Assembly (NCBI GenBank): GCA_947491945.1 | Contig: CANLLN010000013.1 | Coordinates: 1-64,000 of the forward strand | Direction: 5' to 3' | Source: an uncultured Carboxylicivirga sp. | GTDB taxonomy: Bacteria; Bacteroidota; Bacteroidia; Bacteroidales; Marinilabiliaceae | Length of the DNA stretch: 64,000 nucleotides | Shown here: piece by piece, positions 53,101-61,544 of the stretch | How positions within the stretch are numbered: position 1 is the first letter of the stretch | Layout of the letters: every line of letters starts with the position of its first letter | Notes under the pieces: model-generated | What the model was told of the DNA's origin: nothing | The model's database searches: none | The model's input: only the letters and a program-made list of their open reading frames with translations | Position numbers and translations under genes: made by a program

Positions 53101-53394
53101 GGAGTTTCAGTAACATTGTTTTTGTCGTGCTGTGCTTTAATTAAGTAGGATAACTATCCAAATATCGTGGCCGCATCCTTTTGTTGAGCTTAACACTGAT
53201 GCAAACCAAGCCAAGAAAATTTAAGACTGCAATTTTATGTGATTTCCACGGGTTTACAGGGCTTAAAATCCTTATGATGGGGTGAATCTCTTTAATAAGT
53301 GGTGAAATATCAGGTCAAAAAATGCCATCATGCACCTGAAAAAGCCGAAACAGGAAAAGGAAATCCAAACTTTTTATCGCATCTTTATGCGACC

Positions 53395-54252
53395 ATGGAC
53401 TTTAGTAAATCATTACCGACATATCTGCTGAAGAAGCAAAATATTATTCGTCTCATATTGTTTACGGCGGCCTTTGCCTTGGTGTTTATTAACCTGTATG
53501 AACCTTTCGATGTTAGAAAGTGGATTACCTCCTATAATATTTCTGAGTTAGAGTTCTTCTTTTATTCAAGCCTGATAATACTTACAGGAGTATTGGTAGT
53601 GGTACTCAGCCGTGTCATTATGTATCACATGGCCAAGCATGGCAACACCATATCCCTTGGTCGTTATCTGATATGGATTGGCGTGGAGATCATCAGTATG
53701 TCGCTCTTTTACACCCTTTATGAGATACTGATACTGGATGACCCCCGATCCTTTACTGATGCTTTTAAAATATCGATACAAAACACGGCCCTAGTGCTAT
53801 TAATACCTTATACGGTAACCTGGCTTTACTTTGCATGGATCGATAATAAGGAGAAGCTTGAAGCCATGGAAGAAGGGAAGAGTGACAAGAAGGATCCGGC
53901 TGGCATGGTTGTTTTTAAGGATGAAAAAGGAACTATGCGCCTTACTATTAAACTGGAAGATCTATTGTACCTACAGGGCGCTGATAATTATGTGACCATC
54001 CATTACTCGGATCATCAGAGCCACGAAAAATTTCTGTTGCGCAATACGCTAAAGCAGCTGGAATCAGCGCTGAAACCAATGGATGTAATTCGTTGCCATC
54101 GCTCTTACATGGTTAACTTTCAAAAGGTTAAACTAATTGAGCGAAGCAAAGAAGGGCTTAAGATAAAACTAAATACCCAGCCGCTTGTTAAAATACCGGT
54201 GTCGAAAACCTATACTGAATCCATCTTTGAGCTATTCAGTCAAAGTAATTAA
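53395..54252 (+). CDS. Membrane-anchored LytTR-type DNA-binding regulator
   Basis: The 285-residue protein has four predicted membrane helices in its first 160 residues (IIRLILFTAAFALVFINL, FFYSSLIILTGVLVVVLS, LIWIGVEIISMSLFYTLY, LVLLIPYTVTWLYF) and a C-terminal LytTR DNA-binding domain at about 190-285 (LYLQGADNYVTIHYSD, VIRCHRSYMVNFQKV). It has no receiver domain, so it probably senses a membrane signal directly. The ATG at 53395 is chosen because a short hairpin (CGCAT, 4-base loop, ATGCG) ends three bases before it and the upstream frame is unconserved. The znu promoter starts just after the stop. Confidence 0.88.
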   Translation: MDFSKSLPTYLLKKQNIIRLILFTAAFALVFINLYEPFDVRKWITSYNISELEFFFYSSLIILTGVLVVVLSRVIMYHMAKHGNTISLGRYLIWIGVEIISMSLFYTLYEILILDDPRSFTDAFKISIQNTALVLLIPYTVTWLYFAWIDNKEKLEAMEEGKSDKKDPAGMVVFKDEKGTMRLTIKLEDLLYLQGADNYVTIHYSDHQSHEKFLLRNTLKQLESALKPMDVIRCHRSYMVNFQKVKLIERSKEGLKIKLNTQPLVKIPVSKTYTESIFELFSQSN

Positions 54253-54282
54253 GACTAATTTATCCTTTTTGTCGTCTCGCTA

Positions 54283-54313
54283 TTGTATGCTAAGTTGGGT
54301 TCAGGTAATTTTG
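54283..54313 (+). promoter_or_regulatory. Promoter of the znuACB operon
   Basis: TTG (54283-54285), a 20-base spacer and TAATTTTG (54306-54313, exact) match the Bacteroidota pattern, 48 bases before the znuA ATG. No recognisable zinc-regulator operator was seen. Confidence 0.55.
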
Positions 54314-54361
54314 CGCCATCGTAAAATATATAAACTAATAGCCATGCGCCTTAGAACAAAC

Positions 54362-55234
54362 ATGAAATACTTAATAATAGTGGCACTGTGCGGCCTTATG
54401 CTGACTGCCTGTGCTCACCAAAAGGGAGATGAAGAAAATCCTGTTGTCACAGTGAGTATTGCTCCACAGAAATATTTTATACAACGTCTGATCGGTGATT
54501 CGCTAAGCATTAATGTGATGATTCCCCAAGGTTCGGATCATGCTAGTTATGCGCCCTCAGCAGCGCAGATAAAGAAGCTAAGCCGTTCGCTGGCCTACAT
54601 ACAAATGGGGCATCTGGGATTTGAAGCTACCTGGGCAAAAAAACTGGGTGGTGCCAATGAGCAGATGCGTTGGTATGACTTATCCGAAGGCATCGATATG
54701 ATACAGGGCGAACATGATCATCATGGGCACGATGAGGGCCACGTGTGTACCGGTGGTATTGATCCGCATACCTGGACATCGCCCCGTGAAGTGAAACAGA
54801 TCATCAAAAATCTGCGTAACTACCTCACCGAACTGTTTCCGCAACACCGGGAACTGATTAATACCAATTACGAAACCTTTTACAACGAGTTGGATGCTTT
54901 GGATGAACGCTTGAGTCAACTAGCAGATGAGCAAGGACACCTCTCCTTTATGATCTTTCATCCTGCCTACACCTATCTTGCGCGCGCCTATGGGTTCGAG
55001 CAGATGACCATTGAGCACGATGGTAAAACACCGAGTCCGGCACGTCTTAAAAACACCATTGCAGCCGCGCGTAAAAAAAGTATTAAAACCATTTACATAC
55101 AACAGGAGTTTGACCAGGCCAACGCCAAGGTTATCGCAGAAGAGATAGGAGCTGAAGTAGTGCAGGTAAATCCTTTGTCTGCCAACTGGAAAAAGGAAAT
55201 GGAACATTTTATCAGCCGCTTGGAACAGCAATAG
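54362..55234 (+). CDS. znuA: Zinc ABC transporter substrate-binding lipoprotein
   Basis: ZnuA captures zinc (or manganese) in the periplasm. With the ATG at 54362 the 290-residue protein has a lipoprotein signal (MKYLIIVALCGLMLTAC, Cys17), the metal-binding histidines expected in SDHASYAPS, QMGHLGFE and IFHPAYTY, and a His-rich loop HDHHGHDEGH before TGGIDPHTW. The His-rich loop favours zinc over manganese, though metal choice is an inference. It ends 7 bases before znuC. Confidence 0.9.
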   Translation: MKYLIIVALCGLMLTACAHQKGDEENPVVTVSIAPQKYFIQRLIGDSLSINVMIPQGSDHASYAPSAAQIKKLSRSLAYIQMGHLGFEATWAKKLGGANEQMRWYDLSEGIDMIQGEHDHHGHDEGHVCTGGIDPHTWTSPREVKQIIKNLRNYLTELFPQHRELINTNYETFYNELDALDERLSQLADEQGHLSFMIFHPAYTYLARAYGFEQMTIEHDGKTPSPARLKNTIAAARKKSIKTIYIQQEFDQANAKVIAEEIGAEVVQVNPLSANWKKEMEHFISRLEQQ

Positions 55235-55241
55235 AAGCCCT

Positions 55242-55982
55242 ATGAAACCACTTATTGAGCTCCGTAATATCAAAGCTAGCTACGATCGCCATCCAGTGTT
55301 GCAGGATGTGAACCTCTCCATAGCGGAGCGCGACTTTGTGGGTATCATTGGACCTAATGGGGGCGGAAAAACCACACTTCTCAAAGTTATGCTGGATCTG
55401 TTGCCTCCTATAGCGGGAACAGTTACACGATCAAAGGAGCTGCGCATCGGTTACTTGCCGCAGGTGAATAATATCGATAAGCAGTTTCCTATCACAATTA
55501 AGGATGTGATTTTGTCGGGGCGATATGCACAAAGCAAGTGGTGGCATAAGACCAGTCGGCAACAAATTAACAAGCTCAATGAACTCCTAGAATTTATAGG
55601 CCTTAAAGGGCAGCATAACACACCCATTGGGGAATTATCGGGGGGACAAATGCAACGGGTCTTCCTGTGCCGTGCATTAATAAGCGATCCAAATCTGCTT
55701 ATTCTTGATGAGCCCAATACCTATGTGGATAAAACCTTTGAAGCCAGCTTGTATAATCTGTTGGGAGAATTGAACGATAAGATGGCCATCGTACTCGTAT
55801 CGCATGATGTGGGCACCATTTCGTCGGTAGTCAAAACCATTGCCTGCGTTAATGGTGGGTTGCATTACCATGCTTCTAATAAAATTACCAACGAAGTACT
55901 TCAATCCTACAACTGCCCCATTGAACTGGTGACACACGGCCAAGTGCCCCACCGGGTTTTAAAACATCACGATCATGAGTGA
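55242..55982 (+). CDS. znuC: Zinc ABC transporter ATP-binding protein
   Basis: The 246-residue cytosolic ATPase has Walker A GPNGGGKTTLLK, signature LSGGQMQRVFL and Walker B LLILDEPNTYVD, with a regulatory-type histidine-containing SHDVGT switch. It ends in KHHDHE, a short His-rich tail. The stop overlaps the znuB start by 8 bases, so expression is coupled. Confidence 0.95.
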   Translation: MKPLIELRNIKASYDRHPVLQDVNLSIAERDFVGIIGPNGGGKTTLLKVMLDLLPPIAGTVTRSKELRIGYLPQVNNIDKQFPITIKDVILSGRYAQSKWWHKTSRQQINKLNELLEFIGLKGQHNTPIGELSGGQMQRVFLCRALISDPNLLILDEPNTYVDKTFEASLYNLLGELNDKMAIVLVSHDVGTISSVVKTIACVNGGLHYHASNKITNEVLQSYNCPIELVTHGQVPHRVLKHHDHE

Positions 55983-56784
55983 ACTCATTGAACTACTCTC
56001 CTTCCGCTTTTTTACCAACGCCCTGTGGGCTGCGCTGCTATCGTCATTGGTGGCTGGTATTGTTGGCAGCTACATAGTGGCACGGCGCAATGTGTTTATC
56101 AGTGGAGGAATAACACACGCCTCCTTTGGGGGCATGGGCATTGCCTATTACCTGGGGTTATCACCCTTTTTAGGAGCCGGTATCTTCGCTGTGTTGGCTG
56201 CCCTGGGAATTGAGTGGAGCAGCAAGAGGGGCGGTATTCGCGAGGACAGCTCCATTGCCATATTATGGTCTTTGGGCATGGCCATCGGTATCTTATTTGT
56301 GTTCCTCACGCCCGGTTACACACCTAATCTCATGGGCTTCTTATTTGGTGATATACTAACGGTTCAAAATGCAGATTTGTGGTTTCTTCTGGCCATTGCC
56401 GTTCTTTGCCTGTTGCTGGTTATCTTCTTTTATCCGGTTATTCTGTCCATTGCTTTTGATGGTGAATTTGCCAAGGTGTCCGGCTTGCCCGTGCAAAGCA
56501 TCAAATACATCAGTGCCGTTATTGTGGCCATTGCCATCGTCCTTTCCATAAAGGTGATGGGTATCATCCTGGTGTTATCCTTATTTACCCTGCCGGCTGC
56601 GGCAGCCAACCTGTTTGCTAAAAGCCTTGATAAGGTTATGGTAGGTGCCGCACTTATCGGAATTACAGGGAGTGTCAGCGGCTTATTTATCGCCTACTAC
56701 CTGGATCTGCCATCGGGTGCCACCATAATTTTTACACTTACCATCATCTTTGTTCTTCTCAAAATCATTAAGGCTCTCAGGTAA
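55975..56784 (+). CDS. znuB: Zinc ABC transporter permease
   Basis: The 269-residue membrane protein has about eight helices and the ABC-3 family motif FISGGITHASFGGMGIAYYLG. Its second half carries GEFAKVSGLPVQSIKYISA and LFTLPAAAANLFAKSL, the coupling segment. It belongs with znuA and znuC to the same operon. A 98-base gap follows before the SPFH gene. Confidence 0.94.
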   Translation: MSELIELLSFRFFTNALWAALLSSLVAGIVGSYIVARRNVFISGGITHASFGGMGIAYYLGLSPFLGAGIFAVLAALGIEWSSKRGGIREDSSIAILWSLGMAIGILFVFLTPGYTPNLMGFLFGDILTVQNADLWFLLAIAVLCLLLVIFFYPVILSIAFDGEFAKVSGLPVQSIKYISAVIVAIAIVLSIKVMGIILVLSLFTLPAAAANLFAKSLDKVMVGAALIGITGSVSGLFIAYYLDLPSGATIIFTLTIIFVLLKIIKALR

Positions 56785-56829
56785 TGTAGATTAAAGTACT
56801 GTGAGAGGTTTAATTTCTTGAATTCTTTC

Positions 56830-56860
56830 TTGATTATAAGAGATTTATTGTGTAGCATTG
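56830..56860 (+). promoter_or_regulatory. Putative promoter of the SPFH gene
   Basis: TTG (56830-56832), a 20-base spacer and TAGCATTG (56853-56860, one base off) precede the ATG by 22 bases. Confidence 0.35.
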
Positions 56861-56882
56861 TGGCGCCCTAAAATCTGGATTA

Positions 56883-57728
56883 ATGAAAAAAGAACAAACC
56901 ACCCGCCCACTCAGTGGTTACATGATGCTGCTGGTATTTATCGTGCTTTTGACTGCTACCATTACTACCATCGCTCTACGTGAGCTTTATCTTTTATTTA
57001 TTGCCATACCTTTTATTCTACTGCTACTGCCCGGATTTTTTGTGGTCAATCCCAATACCTCCAAAGTGCTGGTTCTGTTTGGTGCTTACAAGGGAACAGT
57101 GAAGGGTAATGGCTTTTTCTGGGCCAACCCCTTCCTTAGCAAACAAGCCATATCTCTTCGAGCTCGCAACTTCGACAGCGACAGGGTGAAGGTGAACGAT
57201 CAGATAGGTAATCCGATACTTATCAATGTTATTTTGGTTTGGAAAGTTAAAGACACCTATAAGGCTGCATTTGAAGTAGATCATTACGAGGAGTTTGTGC
57301 GGGTACAGACCGATGCTGCCGTGCGTAAGCTGGCCGGCTCCTACCCTTACGATAATTTTGACGACGAGCAGGCCGAGGTAACCTTGCGATCGGGCATGCA
57401 TGAAGTTAACGAAGCCCTTGAAGCAGAGATAACCGAACGCCTGGCCATTGCCGGCATTGAAGTAACCGAGGCACGTATTGGCTATTTGGCTTATGCGCCG
57501 GAAATTGCCAGCTCCATGCTCAAACGCCAGCAGGCAGTGGCCATTGTAGCGGCCCGTAAAAAGATTGTGGAGGGCGCCGTGGGCATGGTGGAAGATGCCC
57601 TGAAGCAACTGAGCGATGATAATATAGTAAGCTTTGACGAGCCCCGTAAAGCAGCCATGGTGAGTAACCTGATGGTGGTGTTGTGCGGCGATAAGGAGGC
57701 AACACCCGTGATCAATACCGGGTCGTAA
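56883..57728 (+). CDS. SPFH/Band-7 domain membrane protein
   Basis: The 281-residue protein has two hydrophobic helices near its N-terminus (about 14-50) and an SPFH/Band-7 domain (VNPNTSKVLVLFGAYKG, GFFWANPFLSKQAI, DQIGNPILINVILVWKVKD, GIEVTEARIGYLAYAPEIA). Helical heptads run to the C-terminus (MLKRQQAVAIVAARKKIVEGAVG). Bacterial members organise membrane microdomains or regulate proteases such as FtsH. Its role here is inferred only. It is separated from znuB by 98 bases. Confidence 0.88.
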   Translation: MKKEQTTRPLSGYMMLLVFIVLLTATITTIALRELYLLFIAIPFILLLLPGFFVVNPNTSKVLVLFGAYKGTVKGNGFFWANPFLSKQAISLRARNFDSDRVKVNDQIGNPILINVILVWKVKDTYKAAFEVDHYEEFVRVQTDAAVRKLAGSYPYDNFDDEQAEVTLRSGMHEVNEALEAEITERLAIAGIEVTEARIGYLAYAPEIASSMLKRQQAVAIVAARKKIVEGAVGMVEDALKQLSDDNIVSFDEPRKAAMVSNLMVVLCGDKEATPVINTGS

Positions 57729-57782
57729 GGCTTATTATTACTGAAGCAAAGAACATGAAGCTTTAAAGAGCTTATTTATTTC

Positions 57783-57790
57783 TATCTTTG
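57783..57790 (+). promoter_or_regulatory. Putative -7 box of the DUF5687-ABC pair
   Basis: TATCTTTG is exact but lies about 148 bases before the ATG; a TTTA at 57762 is spaced 17 bases upstream. The long leader contains another TTCGGACTTG copy (57865-57874). Confidence 0.35.
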
Positions 57791-57937
57791 GTTCAGTGGG
57801 TTACGCATTTGTTAACTTTAAAAAAGTGCACGCAGAATTAGACTCTGGATATTTAGAGTAGAATTTCGGACTTGCCTACCAATATTTTTTAACAAGAAAT
57901 ATTAATAAGAAGGCCGAGTAAAATACAGTCTGACTAA

Positions 57938-59419
57938 ATGCATACAATGAAAAACTTCACATTCCTTTCCCATCAATGGAAGTCGGCTACCCGCTCGGCA
58001 TCCGTCTCTAAAAGTATAGGCATTCAGGTTCTTATGGGTTTCGTATTTTTTATACTATTCCTTGAATTGCTGGCTGGAGGCTATTACCTGGGTACTGCGC
58101 TGGCAAAAAAATCAGACCAAGCTATAGCTGAGCTTACGCGCTATGGCTTTTATTTCTTTCTGGCCATTCTATTAAGTAGGTATATGCTACAAAAACTACC
58201 CACTTTTATGGTACGGCCTTATCTTACTTTACCGATTAAAAGAAGTAAGCTGGTCAATTTTGTACTTACCAAACCACTGTTTAACAGTCTTAATATTCTG
58301 CCCATTAGCTTTGTGCTCGCCATTACATTAGGATTGCATCAGCATCTCAATGCTTCTACTTTTTGGATAATAGTAGCCTGCGCAATGGTTTGTGACTTAT
58401 TAGCCAACTACTTATCAATATACATTAAAAGGGTTAAGATAAAGCACGAATATGTGTTTTACGTTTTCTTGGCAACGCTTGCTGCACTCTTCCTGATGGA
58501 TAAATTTGACATTGTTGATTTACAGTTTATTTCCTCATCTGTATTTATGCAAGTCATCCATCATCCTTTGTGGCTAATCGCCGGCCTTACATTGATTATT
58601 ATTACCTACTACCTCAATTACCAACTGCTGTATAATCACTTTTCTTTAGAAGAATTTGGAAAGACTGAATCCAACCAACGAGGCAGTCTTGAAAACTTCA
58701 GTTACTTAAATCGCTTCGGAAAAATTGGGGCGTTTGTGCTGCTCGAACTTAAAATGTGCGTTAGAAATAAACGAACAAGAACCATGCTGTTTGTGTCGCC
58801 ATTATTCTTGCTATACGGTTTGTTTTTCTACACCAATCCAACTTACCTCGAGACGACAGGATTCCTTATTTTTGTTGGCATCTTCATCTCCGGTGGCTTT
58901 ATGATGAGCTTTGGATTGTACTTTTTTGCATGGGAGTCAAGCCATTTCGATTTAATACTAACGGCCAACAATACTTTTAAGGATTACCTTAAGGCCAAAT
59001 ACTTCCTGATGCTCTCAACCAGCGTAATCATATTCCTTTTATCGGTTTTTTACATCTATTTTGGGGTAGAGATACTAATGATTAACAGCGCTTGTTTTTT
59101 GTTTAATATAGGCATTAACAGCCTGCTATTGCTCTATTTTGCCACCAACAATAACCAATACATGGATCTTTCCAAAGGGTCGGCATTTAACTACCAGGGT
59201 GTCGGCGCAAGGCATTTCTTTTTAATGATTCCCTTGTTAGTGCTACCCATCCTAATCTACCTGCCCTTTGGCCTGACGGATCAAGGTAACATAGGCTTCA
59301 CGGTGATAGCAGGTCTTGGTGTATTGGGTATACTCCTACGCGAAAAAATGTTGGATTTGATTACGCAGCGCTTTATGAGTAAGCGATACAAGATGTCAGA
59401 AGGATTTAGAAATAAGTAG
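57938..59419 (+). CDS. DUF5687-family ABC permease
   Basis: The 493-residue integral membrane protein has about twelve hydrophobic helices and resembles the Bacteroidota DUF5687 family. Patterns are FLSHQWKSATRSASVSKSIG at the start, MVRPYLTLPIKRSKLVNFVL, a central cytoplasmic part (LELKMCVRNKRTRTMLFVSP) and KGSAFNYQGVGARHFF. Such proteins are paired with an ATPase as an ABC exporter; cargo is unknown. An in-frame ATG 9 bases downstream is an alternative start. The ATPase gene follows after 20 bases. Confidence 0.82.
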   Translation: MHTMKNFTFLSHQWKSATRSASVSKSIGIQVLMGFVFFILFLELLAGGYYLGTALAKKSDQAIAELTRYGFYFFLAILLSRYMLQKLPTFMVRPYLTLPIKRSKLVNFVLTKPLFNSLNILPISFVLAITLGLHQHLNASTFWIIVACAMVCDLLANYLSIYIKRVKIKHEYVFYVFLATLAALFLMDKFDIVDLQFISSSVFMQVIHHPLWLIAGLTLIIITYYLNYQLLYNHFSLEEFGKTESNQRGSLENFSYLNRFGKIGAFVLLELKMCVRNKRTRTMLFVSPLFLLYGLFFYTNPTYLETTGFLIFVGIFISGGFMMSFGLYFFAWESSHFDLILTANNTFKDYLKAKYFLMLSTSVIIFLLSVFYIYFGVEILMINSACFLFNIGINSLLLLYFATNNNQYMDLSKGSAFNYQGVGARHFFLMIPLLVLPILIYLPFGLTDQGNIGFTVIAGLGVLGILLREKMLDLITQRFMSKRYKMSEGFRNK

Positions 59420-59439
59420 TTATAGAATAATATCTCATT

Positions 59440-60159
59440 ATGATTCACATAGATAATTTAGGAAAAGCTTACAACCGGGTTAAGGTATTAGATATAGAGC
59501 AGTTGATAATTCCACAAGGTCAATCCTTTGGTTTAGTGGGTAATAATGGTGCCGGAAAAACCACCTTATTCCGCCTGGTTTTGGATTTGATTAAGGCCGA
59601 CAGAGGCCGGGTGTTGAGTAAAGATATTGAGGTTAATAAAGACAGCCAGTGGAAACAGTACACCGGCTCATTTTTGGATGAAGGCTTCTTAATTGACTTC
59701 CTAAAACCCGAAGAGTATTTCAAGTTCATAGCCGATATTAACGGGGTTACACAAGAAGAGCTGGAAGGCTTTTACAATGACTTTGCCGATTTTTTTGGCA
59801 ACGAAATCCTGAATAAGAACAAATACATACGCGACTTCTCAAAGGGTAACCAGAAGAAGATTGGTGTTTTTGGTGCCATCATCAGTCAACCGGAAGTCTT
59901 AATCCTGGACGAACCCTTTGCCAACCTGGATCCTTCCTCACAGTTTCGCCTTAAGACTTTACTAAAGGCTCTTCATAAAAAAAACAACTTAACCATGCTC
60001 ATTTCCAGTCACGACTTAAGTCATATTGCAGAGGTCAGCGAACGTATTGTTATTTTAGAAAAGGGCTTGGTAGTGAAAGATTTGCTGACTTCCGCAAATA
60101 CTTTGGATGAATTGCAGGGCTATTTTGCCAATGAAATTTCTGTTGAGATGAAGCGTTAG
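59440..60159 (+). CDS. ABC transporter ATP-binding protein
   Basis: The 239-residue ATPase has Walker A GNNGAGKTTLFR, a divergent signature FSKGNQKKIG and Walker B VLILDEPFANLDPSSQ, followed by SSHDLSHI. It follows the DUF5687 permease closely and probably energises it. The FSKGN signature is common in ATPases of ABC-2 type exporters. It is convergent with birA, with about 40 bases between stops. Confidence 0.93.
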   Translation: MIHIDNLGKAYNRVKVLDIEQLIIPQGQSFGLVGNNGAGKTTLFRLVLDLIKADRGRVLSKDIEVNKDSQWKQYTGSFLDEGFLIDFLKPEEYFKFIADINGVTQEELEGFYNDFADFFGNEILNKNKYIRDFSKGNQKKIGVFGAIISQPEVLILDEPFANLDPSSQFRLKTLLKALHKKNNLTMLISSHDLSHIAEVSERIVILEKGLVVKDLLTSANTLDELQGYFANEISVEMKR

Positions 60160-60200
60160 AGCAGTGGATTCAATACATCGTAACCCCGCACTTTTCGCCG

Positions 60201-60950
60201 TTAAAGCACAAAGTTCACCTCTTTAAATGCATATTCGCGCTTAGTGCCTTGGGTGTCTACCAGTGTCATGAGTCCCATTTCGTTGATCGAGTCAATTCGA
60301 GCTTCGAAAGTTCCATTATCATCTTTATAAGCATGAAAGCCCTCTCCACGGTATAAAGCTTTGGTGTAATCCTGATTGACCAATTCTAAACGGTTGGTTT
60401 CCAGTTGATGATAACGATATTCAATGTTATCGAGCAAGTGCTCGAGTACCGTTTCGAGCTTGAAAGACTTGTTTGTTAGTTGTTTTAAGGATACCGGGTT
60501 AGGCGCATCGCTGACAAATTGTTCCTGGTTTACATTTAGACCAATGCCTACTATACAATAGTCGAGTCGGCTTCCCACAATGGAGTTCTCGATTAAAATG
60601 CCACATACTTTTTTATCCCCTACATATATGTCGTTGGGCCATTTGATGCTGGCATCTAATTGGGCTGTCTGTCTAATGGTATCAACCAGTGCCAGCGACA
60701 CTGCTTTTGAAATGTAAAACTGCAAGTGAGGAGCCAGAAAGTTGGGACGTAACAAAATGCTGAAAGTGAGATTTTGATGGGCTGCACTTTCCCAGCTGTT
60801 TCCTGCCTGTCCTTTTCCGGCTGTTTGATGATGGGTAATAACAAGGCTGTACTCGGCCATTTTCTTTGTACCTAGCAAACGTTTTAGTTCTGAATTGGTA
60901 GAGGCTAGTTGGGGATAGCTCATGAAATGGGGCGTTGAATATGTCATCAT
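60201..60950 (-). CDS. birA: Biotin-[acetyl-CoA-carboxylase] ligase
   Basis: BirA activates biotin and attaches it to the carboxyl carrier protein. The 249-residue protein lacks the N-terminal DNA-binding domain of E. coli BirA (class I ligase) and so is not a repressor. It has AGKGQAGNSWES (the GRGRRG equivalent), NLTFSILLRP, SIKWPNDIYVGDKKVCGIL and a C-terminal SH3-like domain (GTFEARIDSINEMGLMTL). The residue matching E. coli Arg118 is Gln and that matching Arg119 is Ala. A -7 box lies 52-59 bases upstream. Confidence 0.93.
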   Translation of the reverse strand: MMTYSTPHFMSYPQLASTNSELKRLLGTKKMAEYSLVITHHQTAGKGQAGNSWESAAHQNLTFSILLRPNFLAPHLQFYISKAVSLALVDTIRQTAQLDASIKWPNDIYVGDKKVCGILIENSIVGSRLDYCIVGIGLNVNQEQFVSDAPNPVSLKQLTNKSFKLETVLEHLLDNIEYRYHQLETNRLELVNQDYTKALYRGEGFHAYKDDNGTFEARIDSINEMGLMTLVDTQGTKREYAFKEVNFVL

Positions 60951-61001
60951 TACAGTTTATCGTGAAATTATGGCAGACCAATGGGTGCTTATTCTATTTG
61001 G

Positions 61002-61009
61002 CAAAAATA
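61002..61009 (-). promoter_or_regulatory. Putative -7 box of birA
   Basis: The minus strand reads TATTTTTG, exact, 52 bases before the birA ATG, back to back with the rsfS box. Confidence 0.4.
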
Positions 61010-61034
61010 GGTGTTTAATATTTTCTAAAAGTAG

Positions 61035-61042
61035 TATCTTTG
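61035..61042 (+). promoter_or_regulatory. Putative -7 box of the rsfS-ftsH operon
   Basis: TATCTTTG, exact, lies 116 bases before the rsfS ATG, with a TTTA 17 bases upstream. Confidence 0.45.
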
Positions 61043-61157
61043 AGCAAAAGTATGCTTTGGCATGTTAACCATAGGGATAGCGCAAGGCCATGGCAACTGC
61101 GCTTTTGATCGCAACCCAGAAACTTAAAATTAAGCAAAGGACTAGAGTACATTGCCA

Positions 61158-61529
61158 ATGAAGGACCTAAATTATTCTGCTAAAAAGCTGGCAGATGCCA
61201 TTGTTGAGGGGATGCAGGAGAAGAAGGGCATGAATATTGCCATCCTGGACCTATCAGAATTAGATAACACAATATGTCAGTATTTTGTGATTTGTGAAGG
61301 AGAGAGTACTACACAAGTTGATGCGATTGCTGATGGTGTTGAGGAGTATGTGCGCGAGCACCTGGGCGATAAACCCAATCACACTGAGGGACGAGAAAAT
61401 GCACTGTGGGTATTAATGGATTATTTCGACGTTGTGGTGCACGTCTTTCATAAGCAACAGCGTGATTTTTATAACCTGGAAGGCTTGTGGGCCGATGCTA
61501 AGCGTACCAATATTGAAAACCTATTTTAA
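61158..61529 (+). CDS. rsfS: Ribosomal silencing factor RsfS
   Basis: RsfS binds L14 of the large subunit and blocks subunit joining when nutrients are low. The 123-residue protein (ATG at 61158) has the Iojap/RsfS pattern: LADAIVEGMQEKKGMNIAILDLSEL, YFVICEGESTTQVDAIAD, HTEGRENALWVLMDYFDVVVHVFHKQQRDFYNLEGLWADA (split: GRENALWVLMDYFDVVVH and FHKQQRDFYNLEGLWAD). It precedes ftsH by 15 bases, a neighbourhood seen across Bacteroidota. Confidence 0.97.
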   Translation: MKDLNYSAKKLADAIVEGMQEKKGMNIAILDLSELDNTICQYFVICEGESTTQVDAIADGVEEYVREHLGDKPNHTEGRENALWVLMDYFDVVVHVFHKQQRDFYNLEGLWADAKRTNIENLF

Positions 61530-61544
61530 CTAGAACGTAAACAA

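Noticed and set aside
57756-57775. Possible terminator after the SPFH gene (AAGCT/AGCTT)
   Set aside because: The stem is only five bases and lacks a T run.
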